From Elusimicrobia bacterium UBA5214 (GTDB taxonomy: Bacteria > Elusimicrobiota > UBA5214): a stretch of 64,000 nucleotides of DNA. The position numbers were made by a program, and so were the translations under genes. Of this stretch, positions 39,133 to 48,238 are shown piece by piece. Numbering within the stretch: the stretch's first letter is position 1; every line of letters starts with the position of its first letter. The stretch covers positions 88,283 through 152,282 of the forward strand of contig DHVG01000014.1 in assembly GCA_002412545.1 (NCBI GenBank), in the 5' to 3' direction. The notes under the pieces were generated by a model. That model saw only the letters and a list, made by a program, of their open reading frames with translations. It made no database searches and was not told the DNA's origin.

Positions 39133-39900
39133 ATGCGTGCGAATGCTTTTAGTCAAGTGTTTATTAGTCTTGGTAAAGTAACAATACTTATAAAACAAAT
39201 TTTTCATTGGTTCACGCGAACCAGATTTAGTTGGGTTGATACAATTAATCAGATGATTGAAGTAGGAGTGAAGTCACTCCCGGTAACCGCCTTAACTTCT
39301 TTATTTACGGGTATGGTTTTAGCCTTACAAAGTGGTTACGCTACAAGGAATATTTTTAATGAACCAATTTATATCGGAACAGTCGTTGCTTTATCTTTGA
39401 TTAAGGAATTAGGTCCGGTGCTTACTGCAGTGGTTGTGGTTGGACGTGTGGGAGCAGCTTTTACCGCGGAAATTGGCACGATGAAAGTTACTGAACAGAT
39501 TGATGCACTTTATACCTTGGGCACGAATCCGGTAAAATATTTAGTTATTCCGAGATTGTTAGCTTGCTTGGTAATGATGCCAATCTTGGCAGTTTTTTCT
39601 GATTTTATTGGTATATTTGGAGGATATTTTATTAGTGTGACAAAATTAGCGATAACCCCGGGACAATATTGGAATGACATTTTTGATTTTTTAGTTGTAA
39701 AAGATTTTCTTCATGGTTTGATTAAATCACTATTTTTTGCTGGAATTATTGCCTTAGTTTCCTGTTATAAAGGGTTGGAATGTAGTGGTGGTGCCCAGGG
39801 TGTAGGTAAGTCGACAACTTCAGCAGTTGTAACTTCAATTGTCTTAATTTTAGTGAGTGATTATTTCTTAAGTAATCTTTTAATGGCAGTTGGTTTATAA
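39133..39900 (+). CDS. mlaE: MlaE family ABC transporter permease
   Basis: 255 residues, five or six TM helices. MlaE pattern: SLPVTALTSLFTGMVLALQSGY, IGTVVALSLIKELGPVLTAVVVVGRVGAAFTAEIGTMKVTEQIDAL (the family's EQIDAL signature), PRLLACLVMMPILAVFSDFIGIFGG and the C-terminal CYKGLECSGGAQGVGKSTTSAVVTSIVLILVSDY. It is the inner-membrane core for lipid transport between inner and outer membrane, with MlaF and MlaD. Its stop overlaps the next start by one base. Presence supports an outer membrane in this organism. Confidence 0.95.
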   Translation: MRANAFSQVFISLGKVTILIKQIFHWFTRTRFSWVDTINQMIEVGVKSLPVTALTSLFTGMVLALQSGYATRNIFNEPIYIGTVVALSLIKELGPVLTAVVVVGRVGAAFTAEIGTMKVTEQIDALYTLGTNPVKYLVIPRLLACLVMMPILAVFSDFIGIFGGYFISVTKLAITPGQYWNDIFDFLVVKDFLHGLIKSLFFAGIIALVSCYKGLECSGGAQGVGKSTTSAVVTSIVLILVSDYFLSNLLMAVGL

Positions 39901-40661
39901 TGATTAAAATCATTGATTTGCATAAATTTTTTGGCGAAAAAGCTGTTCTCCAGGGGGTAAACCTAGAAATTTATGACGGAGAAACGATTACGATTATTGG
40001 TGGGAGTGGTTGTGGAAAGACGGTATTTCTAAAACATTTAATTGGTTTACTCAGGACTGAAAAGGGTAAGATTTATGTTGATGAAGTAGACATTACTAAA
40101 CTGACCGATGAAAAACTGCACGAAGTGCAAAAGAGATTTGGTTATTTATTCCAAGGTGGTGCTTTATTTGATTCTATGAATATTGGCGAAAATGTTGCTT
40201 TTGGGTTAAAAAATTATAATTTTCCTCAAGAAGAAATTAAAAAAAGAGTAGAATTTTATTTATCCCATGTTGGTCTTCCGGGAATAGAAAATCTTTCCCC
40301 AGCTGAACTCTCTGGTGGGATGAAAAAACGAGTTGCTTTAGCACGAGCGATTGCTTATGACCCAAAATACATCTTATATGATGAACCTACTACTGGACTT
40401 GACCCAGTAACCACCGAAACAATTAGTGATTTAATCCTCTATTTACAAACGACACTAAAAATAACTTCGGTAGTGGTGACTCACGATATTAAAACTGCCT
40501 GTAAAGTATCAAATCGTATTGCCATGCTTCACGAGGGGAAAATAGTTGAAACCGGAACTCCCGGACAAATTTTGAATAGCGAAAATCCGATTGTTCGACA
40601 ATTCATTACTGGTAAGATAGAAGAGGTGAGCACCTCTAAAGGAGAAAGTGTAAATGCGTGA
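39900..40661 (+). CDS. mlaF: MlaF family ABC transporter ATP-binding protein
   Basis: 253 residues. Walker A GGSGCGKTVFLKHLIG, Q-loop YLFQGGALFDSMN, signature LSGGMKKRVALARAI, Walker B YILYDEPTTGLDP and switch His in VVVTHDIKTA. The TTGLDPVT and GGALFDS variants are typical of the Mla/Ttg2 group rather than nutrient importers. It drives lipid transport with MlaE and MlaD. Overlaps the previous gene by 1 nt and the next by 8 nt, showing tight co-translation. Its end contains a small GAGGTGAGCACCTC hairpin (40622-40635) over the mlaD ribosome site. Confidence 0.95.
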   Translation: MIKIIDLHKFFGEKAVLQGVNLEIYDGETITIIGGSGCGKTVFLKHLIGLLRTEKGKIYVDEVDITKLTDEKLHEVQKRFGYLFQGGALFDSMNIGENVAFGLKNYNFPQEEIKKRVEFYLSHVGLPGIENLSPAELSGGMKKRVALARAIAYDPKYILYDEPTTGLDPVTTETISDLILYLQTTLKITSVVVTHDIKTACKVSNRIAMLHEGKIVETGTPGQILNSENPIVRQFITGKIEEVSTSKGESVNA

Positions 40662-41562
40662 ACTTAAATTAGGTATCTTTGTCTTTATTGGAACAGTTTT
40701 AATTGCTATAGGTATTTTAATGCTTGGAGAAGTGCGTTTTGAGAAAGGGTATCGGATTCATATTCTTTTCAATGATATCGGAGGACTTCTTGAGAAAGCA
40801 CCGGTAAGAATTGCCGGAGTGGAAGTAGGAACAGTCAAAGAAATTACTCTGGAGAAAAATAAAGCTAAAGTTACCGTCTGGTTAAAAGGGAAAATTAAAG
40901 TTTATCAGGATGCTACAGCAACAATTGTCACTAGCGGTGTTGTGGGTATGAAATACTTAGAAATGACCCGGGGAGATGAGCACAAACAACATTTGCAGGA
41001 TGGTGCTCTCCTTGTTGGTATTGACCCGGTATCTTTTGATCGGGTAGTTAACCAGACGATGAAAAGTTTTGACCAGTTAGTAGCGACTTTGCAGAGTTTG
41101 ACTGCTGGTGGTGAAATACCTGAAAGTATAGTCCGGGCACTGAAAGATTTTGACCGTGCCGTGCGTAGAGTAGATAGTTTTTTAGGTGATGAAGAAGGAA
41201 CAATGAAAGATATTCTGGATAACTTTGGTCAATTATCTAAAGGGTTAATCCATCTTACCGATAGAGTATATACCCTTTCCGATAATGTTGATGGTCTGAC
41301 AACTGAAAGTAGAAAAGAACTTAAAGAAATGGTCAGTAATCTTAAGGGGTCAACCCAGAAATTTGGTCAGACACTGGATACATTTAACCGTTTAGGGAAA
41401 CAGTTTGAAACACAGATTTCTACCACGGTTACTCCGGTGGGCAAGTTTCTCACCGATAAAAAATTTGCTTCTGATTTAGAGAAAACGGTTAATACTTTAG
41501 AAAAAAGTATCACTACTTTTAATGAACTTTTAGAAGGGGTAAGAAAAAAGTTTAAGTTATGA
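40654..41562 (+). CDS. mlaD: MlaD family MCE-domain lipid-binding protein
   Basis: 302 residues. One N-terminal TM helix (about 5-25), then a single MCE domain (GYRIHILFNDIGGLLEKAPVRIAGVEVGTVKEITL...ATIVTSGVVGMKYLEMTRG), followed by a long helical tail (about residues 130-295). Such tails in MCE proteins form periplasmic needles or tunnels. It anchors in the inner membrane and holds lipid substrate for the MlaEF transporter. The stop overlaps the radA start by 4 nt. Confidence 0.93.
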   Translation: MRELKLGIFVFIGTVLIAIGILMLGEVRFEKGYRIHILFNDIGGLLEKAPVRIAGVEVGTVKEITLEKNKAKVTVWLKGKIKVYQDATATIVTSGVVGMKYLEMTRGDEHKQHLQDGALLVGIDPVSFDRVVNQTMKSFDQLVATLQSLTAGGEIPESIVRALKDFDRAVRRVDSFLGDEEGTMKDILDNFGQLSKGLIHLTDRVYTLSDNVDGLTTESRKELKEMVSNLKGSTQKFGQTLDTFNRLGKQFETQISTTVTPVGKFLTDKKFASDLEKTVNTLEKSITTFNELLEGVRKKFKL

Positions 41563-42944
41563 AAACGAGACTCGTTTATCGTTGTCAGGAATGTGGTTAT
41601 GTTTCCGCGAAATGGCTGGGGCGATGCCCGGACTGTTCTGCCTGGAATAGTTTGGTTGAAGAAAAAGAAACACCTACTTTTAGTCAACCGGCGCGAAGAA
41701 TGTTACAGTTTACCTCCGAAATTTCTACTTTAGATAAAATTGGAGAAGAATCGGAGAAACGATACCAGACAAATATTGATGAATTTGACCGTATTCTTGG
41801 TGGTGGTATTGTCCCGGGGTCAATAATTCTGCTCGGTGGAGCACCGGGTATTGGTAAATCTACCTTGCTTTTACAAGCCGGGACGAAATTAGTAAGTGAC
41901 GGAATTGTGCTTTATGTTTCTGGTGAAGAATCTTTAGAACAAATCAAATCTCGTGTTTTGCGATTGAAGACCAATTCAAAAGTAATAAAAAATATTTATT
42001 TTCTTTCGGAAACGAACTTAGAAAATATTATTGATGCGGTAAATAATCTTAAACCACATTTTTTAATTATTGACTCAATTCAGACAATGTATCGTTCTGA
42101 TTTCCCTTCCGCACCGGGGACAGTAACTCAGGTACGTGAATGTGCTGCGGAATTAGTTAACTTAGCGAAAATGCGTAAATTATCAGTTTTCCTTTCCGGA
42201 CATATCACTAAAGAAGGAGCAATTGCCGGTCCACGTGTCTTAGAACATTTAGTTGATACCGTGTTATATTTTGAAACGGAAAAACAGTATACCTATCGCA
42301 TCTTGCGGGCTTATAAGAACCGTTTTGGACCAACAAATGAAATTGGTATTTTTGAAATGAGAAATGATGGCTTAAATCCTATTACTAATCCAGCAAATAT
42401 TTTTCTTCAGGAACGTGTCCAGAGTAATCCTGGGATAGCTATTGTTCCTGTTTTAGAAGGGACAAGACCATTACTTTTAGAAATTCAAGCATTAGTGACG
42501 AAAGCAAGTTTTACTTTACCAAGACGGATGGTTCAGGGATATGACTATAATCGTCTGTTAATGTTGATTGCTGTCCTTGAGAAAAGGTTTAACTGGCGTT
42601 TTGATAACCAGGATATCTTTGTAAATATTATTGGTGGACTGAAAGTAAGGGAAACCGGAATTGACCTTGGAATTATTTTAGCTCTTGCTTCGGCATGGTT
42701 GAACTTTATCCTACCATTGGATACCGTAGTAATGGGTGAAGTTGGGTTAACTGGTGAACTACGCTCAGTTGCTCAGGTGGATATCCGTCTCCGTGAAAGT
42801 GAAAAACTTGGCTTCAAATGTGCTTTAATTCCTGAATATAATTTACGACATTTGCCTGCCCGGCCGGGCAATGAAAGATATAAATTAGAAATTAAAGGGT
42901 TTCATCAGATTGAAGAAGTAATAAAATATTTTGGACACACATGA
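41559..42944 (+). CDS. radA: DNA repair protein RadA
   Basis: 461 residues. N-terminal C4 zinc finger CQECGY...CPDCSAW; RecA-like ATPase with Walker A GGAPGIGKSTLLLQ; the family hallmark KNRFG (about residue 252, AYKNRFGPTNEIGIFEM); and a C-terminal Lon-like domain (PRRMVQGYDYNRLLMLIAVLEKR, GGLKVRETGIDLGIILALASAW). It promotes branch migration in recombination. Near the end, a perfect 14-bp palindrome TGCCCGGCCGGGCA (42857-42870) encodes PARPG in a variable segment, possibly another small insertion. It precedes the PIN-TRAM gene, as in many bacteria. Confidence 0.96.
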   Translation: MKTRLVYRCQECGYVSAKWLGRCPDCSAWNSLVEEKETPTFSQPARRMLQFTSEISTLDKIGEESEKRYQTNIDEFDRILGGGIVPGSIILLGGAPGIGKSTLLLQAGTKLVSDGIVLYVSGEESLEQIKSRVLRLKTNSKVIKNIYFLSETNLENIIDAVNNLKPHFLIIDSIQTMYRSDFPSAPGTVTQVRECAAELVNLAKMRKLSVFLSGHITKEGAIAGPRVLEHLVDTVLYFETEKQYTYRILRAYKNRFGPTNEIGIFEMRNDGLNPITNPANIFLQERVQSNPGIAIVPVLEGTRPLLLEIQALVTKASFTLPRRMVQGYDYNRLLMLIAVLEKRFNWRFDNQDIFVNIIGGLKVRETGIDLGIILALASAWLNFILPLDTVVMGEVGLTGELRSVAQVDIRLRESEKLGFKCALIPEYNLRHLPARPGNERYKLEIKGFHQIEEVIKYFGHT

Positions 42945-42957
42945 TTGGAGGGAAGAA

Positions 42958-43935
42958 ATGTTAACTTGGATATTGCGTATTTTAGTAATCCTTGCCGGAC
43001 CAATTGTTGGTTATTTTCAGGTTTCCTCAGATGCACAAGGTATACTTATTGGCACTACGGTCGCAGTGCTTATTCTTTTCATTGAAGTAATCATTGAACG
43101 CATTCCATTGGATACACTTATTGCCGGTATTTTAGGAGCAGTAATTGGTCTAATTGCGGCTAAAGTTTTAGATTATACTATTTACTTGATGGAAAATCCA
43201 AAACTTTATGAACTGATGCGTACTTATTCACTTTTGATTAAGATTAGTTTTGCTTACTTAGGGTTAGTTATTGCGGTAAGAAAGAAAAGTGAACTTTCCC
43301 TTCTTGACCGGGATATTTTTGCACGCGGACCAACAAAGAAAGTTCAGGAGTTGAAAATCCTTGATACAAGTGCAATTATTGATGGTAGAATTGCCGACAT
43401 TTGTGATACAAAATTTTTATCGGCTACTTTGATTGTTCCCCGGTTTGTGCTTAAAGAATTACAGGATATTGCTGATTCTTCTGACCCAATAAAACGTGCC
43501 CGCGGGAGGAGAGGGTTGGAGATACTTTCTCGTTTACAGGAATGTCCGGAAGTGAATATAAAAATTTTTGATAAAGATTATCCTGAAGTAAAAGAAACTG
43601 ATTTAAAACTGATTAACCTGGCTAAAGACATTCAAGCACGAATTCTTACCACCGATTTCAATTTGAATAAAGTTGCCGGTATTGAAGGAGTAACCGTATT
43701 AAATGTTAATGATTTATCTAATGCACTGAAACCGGTTGTTCTCCCCGGTGAACCAATGTCCATTTTTGTAGTTAAAGAAGGTAAAGAAAGAGACCAGGGT
43801 ATCGGTTATCTTGATGATGGGACAATGGTTGTCGTGGAAGAAGGAAGAAGATATATTGGCAAAAAAATTGATGTCTTGGTAACTTCAATTATTCAAACTT
43901 CAGCCGGGAGAATGATTTTTACTCGTCCTGTATAA
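42958..43935 (+). CDS. PIN-TRAM domain membrane protein (YacL type)
   Basis: 325 residues from ATG 42958, with GGAGGG 5 nt upstream; an in-frame TTG at 42931 has no such site. Four TM helices in the first about 130 residues, then a PIN nuclease-fold domain (KILDTSAIIDGRIADICDTKFL, VPRFVLKELQDIADSSDPIKRARGRRGLEIL, ILTTDFNLNKVA) and a C-terminal TRAM domain (GIGYLDDGTMVVVEEGRRYIGKKIDVLVTSIIQTSAGRMIFTRP). The acidic PIN residues (DTS, E, D, TTDFN) are intact, so RNase activity is possible. The radA-yacL-ispD-ispF-cysS neighbourhood is familiar from Firmicutes. Confidence 0.93.
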   Translation: MLTWILRILVILAGPIVGYFQVSSDAQGILIGTTVAVLILFIEVIIERIPLDTLIAGILGAVIGLIAAKVLDYTIYLMENPKLYELMRTYSLLIKISFAYLGLVIAVRKKSELSLLDRDIFARGPTKKVQELKILDTSAIIDGRIADICDTKFLSATLIVPRFVLKELQDIADSSDPIKRARGRRGLEILSRLQECPEVNIKIFDKDYPEVKETDLKLINLAKDIQARILTTDFNLNKVAGIEGVTVLNVNDLSNALKPVVLPGEPMSIFVVKEGKERDQGIGYLDDGTMVVVEEGRRYIGKKIDVLVTSIIQTSAGRMIFTRPV

Positions 43936-44031
43936 TTTTTTCCCGGGAATTGTCCAAAAGAATACTAATTAAAAAACGATTTTATCTGTATGAATCAGTT
44001 CCTTGTCCGTTTTAATCGTCTTACTCTAAAA

Positions 44032-44775
44032 ATGAATGTTTCAGTAGTAATTGTTGCTGCGGGTAAAGGGGAACGTCTGGGTATGAACCAGAACGGTTCA
44101 TACCGAGGAGCAAAGAAACAATTTCTTCCTCTCTCAGGTAAACCGATTCTCCACTGGACTTTAGAAACATTTCAAAGAGTTCAAAAGATAAAAGAAATTA
44201 TTCTTATTCTACCCAAAGAGGATATAGTCAGAGAAGAAAAAACAATTAAAAAGAAGTTTATGAAAGTAAAGGAAATTATTCCCGGTGGTAAAATTCGGCA
44301 AGAGTCAGTCTTTAATGGTTTAAAAAAAGTTAGTCCAAATTTTTCATTAGTAGCAATCCATGACGGAGTGCGACCTTTAGTAAGCAAAGAACTTATTGAG
44401 AGAACTTTACAAGTAGCTAAAAAATACGGTAGTGCAGTTGCTGCTTTACCGGTGAAAGAGACAGTAAAAATGGTTTCTCCGGGGAATATTGTGCAAGCAA
44501 CTTTACCGCGGGAAAAAATCTGGGCAGTCCAGACACCACAGGTCTTCCACCGAGAAATTATCATCCGTGCCCATCAGCAAGCAAAAAAAGATAGATTTAT
44601 TGGTACCGATGATGCACAATTGGTAGAAAGAATTGGGTATAAGGTGAAACTTGTGCCCGGGGAAGAGACAAATATAAAAATTACTACACGGGAAGATTTG
44701 CTTTTTGCCGAAACCATTTTAAGAAGACGATTCAAACAAGATAACAACTGCGATTCAGACAAGATAATAAGATAG
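44032..44775 (+). CDS. ispD: 2-C-methyl-D-erythritol 4-phosphate cytidylyltransferase
   Basis: 247 residues from ATG 44032, where similarity begins (SVVIVAAGKGERLG); the open frame runs back to an ATG at 43990 inside repeat sequence and no clear ribosome site separates the two. MEP isoprenoid pathway: CTP plus MEP gives CDP-ME. Motifs: GKGERLG...KKQFLPLSGKPILHWTL, IHDGVRPLVS, ALPVKETVK, VQTPQVFHR and GTDDAQLVER. Ten residues between GERLG and KKQF are extra: they are encoded by a perfect palindrome (44080-44104). The last residues (about KQDNNCDSDKIIR) run into the downstream repeat. Confidence 0.94.
   Translation: MNVSVVIVAAGKGERLGMNQNGSYRGAKKQFLPLSGKPILHWTLETFQRVQKIKEIILILPKEDIVREEKTIKKKFMKVKEIIPGGKIRQESVFNGLKKVSPNFSLVAIHDGVRPLVSKELIERTLQVAKKYGSAVAALPVKETVKMVSPGNIVQATLPREKIWAVQTPQVFHREIIIRAHQQAKKDRFIGTDDAQLVERIGYKVKLVPGEETNIKITTREDLLFAETILRRRFKQDNNCDSDKIIR
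44080..44104 (+). repeat. Perfect palindrome inserted in ispD
   Basis: GGTATGAACC (44080-44089), loop AGAAC, GGTTCATACC (44095-44104): ten perfect base pairs. It sits in the nucleotide-binding loop region between GERLG and KKQF and adds about ten codons in frame. Confidence 0.85.
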
Positions 44776-44782
44776 CACCTGC

Positions 44783-44812
44783 GATTTCAAACAGATTTTA
44801 TCTGTCTGAATC
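44783..44812. repeat. Inverted repeat, ATCTGTCTGAATC family
   Basis: GATTTCAAACAGA pairs with TCTGTCTGAATC across a TTTTA centre, upstream of ispF. Same family as the hairpins at 22940 and 23078. The remaining ispD-ispF gap contains a further TCTGTCTACATCG half-copy and no recognisable promoter. Confidence 0.7.
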
Positions 44813-44841
44813 AGTTCGTTATCTGTCTACATCGTATCTAT

Positions 44842-45324
44842 ATGCGTATAGGTATTGGTTACGATATTCATCGTCTAAAAAGAGGAAGAAGACTTATTCT
44901 TGGAGGGGTAGAAATACCTTACCCGAAGGGTTTATACGGCTATTCTGATGCCGATGTTTTACTGCATACAATTGCTGATGCTTTACTCGGTGCAGTGAAC
45001 CTCGGTGATATCGGACAACATTTCCCGAATACTGACCCAAAATATAAGAATATTTCCAGCAAAATAATCCTTGATAAAGTTTACCAACTGGTGAGAAAAA
45101 AAGGATGGGGAATTGTAAACATTGATTCAGTAATTATCGCTGAAGAACCGGAACTCGCTGATTATATTCCGCAAATGAAAAAAAATATTGCTCGGGTTTT
45201 GAAAACCAAAGTAGAAAAAATAAGTATCAAAGTAACTACTAATGAAGGTTTAGGTGCTCTCGGACAAAAACAAGGTATCGCTGCCTACGCGGTAGTTTCT
45301 TTAAAAAAATCTACAAACAGATGA
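44842..45324 (+). CDS. ispF: 2-C-methyl-D-erythritol 2,4-cyclodiphosphate synthase
   Basis: 160 residues, the family length. MRIGIGYDIHRL carries the metal ligands Asp8 and His10; GGVEIPYPKGLYGYSDADVLLHTIADALLGAVNLGDIGQHFPNTDPKY has the third ligand His42 and the DIGQHFP loop; VTTNEGLGALGQKQGIAAYAVV is the C-terminal signature. It follows ispD in the MEP pathway. Its stop overlaps the next start (ATGA), coupling it to the PAS/HD-GYP gene. Confidence 0.97.
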   Translation: MRIGIGYDIHRLKRGRRLILGGVEIPYPKGLYGYSDADVLLHTIADALLGAVNLGDIGQHFPNTDPKYKNISSKIILDKVYQLVRKKGWGIVNIDSVIIAEEPELADYIPQMKKNIARVLKTKVEKISIKVTTNEGLGALGQKQGIAAYAVVSLKKSTNR

Positions 45325-47618
45325 AAATTTCTTCAACAAAAACAAATCCAAAAAGAACAACGATACTTAAAGACTTCGTGCTAATTCTTGCTATTACAGT
45401 ATTTTTGTTTTTCTTGGAATATGTTTTTGAAGCATTTGAAAAACTTGCAGATTTTTTCTTAAGAGAGAAACCAAAAGCAGTTACTGAACTTGTCGCTGGT
45501 CTTACAATCTTTACTATTGTTTTTGCTGTTTTTTCCATCAGTAAATGGAAAAGACTACGAGGTGCACTCACCAAGTGCGAGCGTGCGGAAGAGAAATATC
45601 ACACTATTTTTGAAGAATCCAAAGATGCAATCTATATTACTACCCGTGAGGGCAAGATCATTGATATGAACCAATCGGTGCTCGCTCTCTTCGGCTACAC
45701 AAAAAATGAAATGATAGGAATGGATGTGCGTAAATTTTATGTTAACCCAGTTGACCGGCAAAAGTTTCAACAGGAGATAGAAAAAAATGAATTTGTGAGA
45801 GAGTATGAGGTGAAGTTATGTAAGAAAGACGGAACAGAAATGGATTGTTTGCTCACTTCAACTGTCTGGCGGAGTGAGGATGGAAGTGTTGCCGGATACC
45901 AAGGTATTATCCGAGACATCACCGAGCGTAGACAGATGGCGAAAATGGTAAGGTCAATGTTAGACAATGTAGTGATGGGAATTTCTATGATCAGCCCGAA
46001 GATGGAAATTCTCTGGCTGAATAAAACCTTGAAAGATTGGTTTCCCAACGTTGATGTTGAAAAAAAGCCACTTTGCTATCAATCATTCTATTTACCGCCC
46101 AAGAAGGAAATATGTGATTACTGTCCAACAATAAAAGCGTTTGAAACCGGAAGAATTCATTCTGCGGAGATGGGTATTTGTGCTGATGGGAGAATATACA
46201 ATGTAATCGCTACTCCAGTAAAAGACGAGAAGGGTGAAACAATTTATGTAGTTGAAACCGTAGAAGATATTACCGAGCGTAAAGTTTCTGAAGAGGAAGT
46301 AAAACGGACAGGGACATATTTGGAAAGTATTCTTAATAATTCACTGGATTTGATTTTTACGATTAAAAAAGACGGAACTTTTGGATATATCAATCCTCAA
46401 CTAGAGAAGGTAACCGGCTATAAAGAAAAACAGATTCGGGGAAAGTATTTTATTGATTTCATCCCGGAACAACGCAAAGAATTTATGTTGGGAAAATGGA
46501 AAGAAATTAACGAAGGTATTGCTGGAAAATATGAGACCGAAATTATCAGAGCTGATGGCACCTTGATGGATTGTTTGGTTTCTCATTCGGTCCTGGAAGG
46601 GTATGACGAGTTTCTTGTCACTCTTAAAGATATTACCGAACGTAAGCGTGCGGAAGAAACTCTTCAGGAAAGTGAAGAACGGTTTAGGGCATTATCTGAA
46701 GCCGCTTTTGAGGGGGTTGTTATTCATGAGCAAGGAAAGATATTGGAGCTAAACCAAACTCTTGCGAAGATGTTCGGATACGAGCGAGAGGAACTTATTG
46801 GTAGATCGGGCTTAGACCTCGTAATACCGGAAACCCGCAAGGCGATTTTAGAACATATGCGTTCCGGTTCCGAAAAGCCGTACGAGGGCATTGGAATAAA
46901 AAATGATGGCACAACTTTTCCTATAGAAATATGCGGGAGGACCACTTTATATAAGGGTCGTGTGGTTAGAGTGGGTGCGATACGTGACATTACCGAGCGT
47001 AAACGGATGGAAGAAGAACTCCAACGAAGTTATGAAAAGTTACAGAGGACTACGATGGGGACTATCTCGGCAATGGCAAAGGTAGTAGAAATTAGAGACC
47101 CTTATACTGCTGGGCATCACCAGCGAGTAGCAAATTTAGCTTCGGCTATTGCCAAAGAAATGAGTCTCTCAGAAAAACAGGTTAACGGAATCTATATGGC
47201 GGCATCTATTCACGATATTGGTAAGATATATATCCCTACCGAAGTTCTCACTAAACCTAGCCGGTTAACTGAAATTGAATTCAGTGTAGTTAAAATTCAT
47301 CCTCAACATGCATACAATATATTGGAAAAGATAGAATTTTCCACGCCGGTAGCCCAGGTTGTCCTCCAACATCATGAAAGAATAGACGGTTCTGGTTATC
47401 CGATTGGACTTGCGGGGACAAACCTTCTCTTAGAAGCACTAATCTTGGCGGTCGCTGATGTCATTGAGGCGATGGTCTTCCCACGACCCTACCGTCCATC
47501 TCTTGGTATCGGTAAGGCATTAGAAGAAATCTCACACAATAAAGGTATTCTTTATCACCCCGAGGTAGTAGATGCTTGCCTGCGACTCTTCAATAAGAAA
47601 GGATTCAAGTTTGAGTAA
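45321..47618 (+). CDS. Membrane PAS sensor with HD-GYP c-di-GMP phosphodiesterase domain
   Basis: 765 residues. Two TM helices (about 17-35 and 56-75), four PAS domains (about 90-205, 210-318, 325-440, 445-562), each ending DITER(K/R), then HD-GYP (about 570-765). Catalytic motifs are intact: AGHHQRVANLA, IHDIGK (about 631), HPQHAYNIL, QHHERIDGSGYP (about 683) and VADVIEAM. HD-GYP enzymes hydrolyse c-di-GMP. PAS2 holds a cysteine cluster CYQSFYLPPKKEICDYCP, a pattern seen in some PAS sensors, perhaps binding a metal or sensing redox state. The signal is unknown. Together with the riboswitch at 23127 and the regulator at 55372 it shows an active c-di-GMP network. Confidence 0.95.
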   Translation: MKISSTKTNPKRTTILKDFVLILAITVFLFFLEYVFEAFEKLADFFLREKPKAVTELVAGLTIFTIVFAVFSISKWKRLRGALTKCERAEEKYHTIFEESKDAIYITTREGKIIDMNQSVLALFGYTKNEMIGMDVRKFYVNPVDRQKFQQEIEKNEFVREYEVKLCKKDGTEMDCLLTSTVWRSEDGSVAGYQGIIRDITERRQMAKMVRSMLDNVVMGISMISPKMEILWLNKTLKDWFPNVDVEKKPLCYQSFYLPPKKEICDYCPTIKAFETGRIHSAEMGICADGRIYNVIATPVKDEKGETIYVVETVEDITERKVSEEEVKRTGTYLESILNNSLDLIFTIKKDGTFGYINPQLEKVTGYKEKQIRGKYFIDFIPEQRKEFMLGKWKEINEGIAGKYETEIIRADGTLMDCLVSHSVLEGYDEFLVTLKDITERKRAEETLQESEERFRALSEAAFEGVVIHEQGKILELNQTLAKMFGYEREELIGRSGLDLVIPETRKAILEHMRSGSEKPYEGIGIKNDGTTFPIEICGRTTLYKGRVVRVGAIRDITERKRMEEELQRSYEKLQRTTMGTISAMAKVVEIRDPYTAGHHQRVANLASAIAKEMSLSEKQVNGIYMAASIHDIGKIYIPTEVLTKPSRLTEIEFSVVKIHPQHAYNILEKIEFSTPVAQVVLQHHERIDGSGYPIGLAGTNLLLEALILAVADVIEAMVFPRPYRPSLGIGKALEEISHNKGILYHPEVVDACLRLFNKKGFKFE

Positions 47619-48234
47619 GCAGATATTTAAACCGTCTAAGATAGTTGCGGTGGGATTAAATTATTATGACCATGCGCAAGAATTAAAGATGCCGATTCCG
47701 GAATATCCGCTAATTTTTCTTAAACCACCGACAAGCGTTATTGGTAATGGGGAGACAATTATTTATCCAGCAGAGAGTAAACAAGTGGACTACGAAGGTG
47801 AACTGGCAATCGTGATTAAGAATAAAGTAAAAGATATTTCTAAAAAGGATGCTCCGGAATGTATTTTAGGTTATACTTGTGCTAATGATGTTACCGCAAG
47901 AGATTTACAGAGAATGGATGTTCAGTGGACGAGAGCAAAATCGTTTGACACTTTTTGTCCTTTAGGTCCGCAAATTGTTTCTCAAATAAATCCTTTAAAT
48001 TTAGAGATTACCACCCGGGTAAACGGTAAAGTTAAACAATCTTCTAATACGAAAAAGATGATTTTTGATGTTTTTGAATTAGTTTCTTTTATTTCTAAAA
48101 TAATGACCCTTTTGCCCGGGGATATAATTATTACCGGTACACCGCCGGGAGTAGGACACTTACAAATTGGTGACGAAGTAGAAGTAGAGATTGAAAATAT
48201 TGGCATTTTAAGGAACAAAGTAGGAAGGAGATAA
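47611..48234 (+). CDS. Fumarylacetoacetate hydrolase (FAH) family protein
   Basis: 207 residues, starting at TTG 47611: AAAGGA lies 7 nt upstream and the resulting MSKQIFKPSKIVAVGLNYYDHAQEL matches family starts. The FAH fold is seen in VGLNYYDHA, PLIFLKPPTSVIGNGETI, VDYEGELAIVI, GYTCANDVTARDLQ, WTRAKSFDTFCPLGP, LLPGDIIITGTPPGVGHL. The metal-binding E.E.D set (YEGELA with the downstream D) is present. Members include acylpyruvate hydrolases and oxaloacetate tautomerases; the substrate cannot be told from sequence. Overlaps the upstream gene by 8 nt. Confidence 0.9.
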   Translation: MSKQIFKPSKIVAVGLNYYDHAQELKMPIPEYPLIFLKPPTSVIGNGETIIYPAESKQVDYEGELAIVIKNKVKDISKKDAPECILGYTCANDVTARDLQRMDVQWTRAKSFDTFCPLGPQIVSQINPLNLEITTRVNGKVKQSSNTKKMIFDVFELVSFISKIMTLLPGDIIITGTPPGVGHLQIGDEVEVEIENIGILRNKVGRR

Positions 48235-48238
48235 AAAA

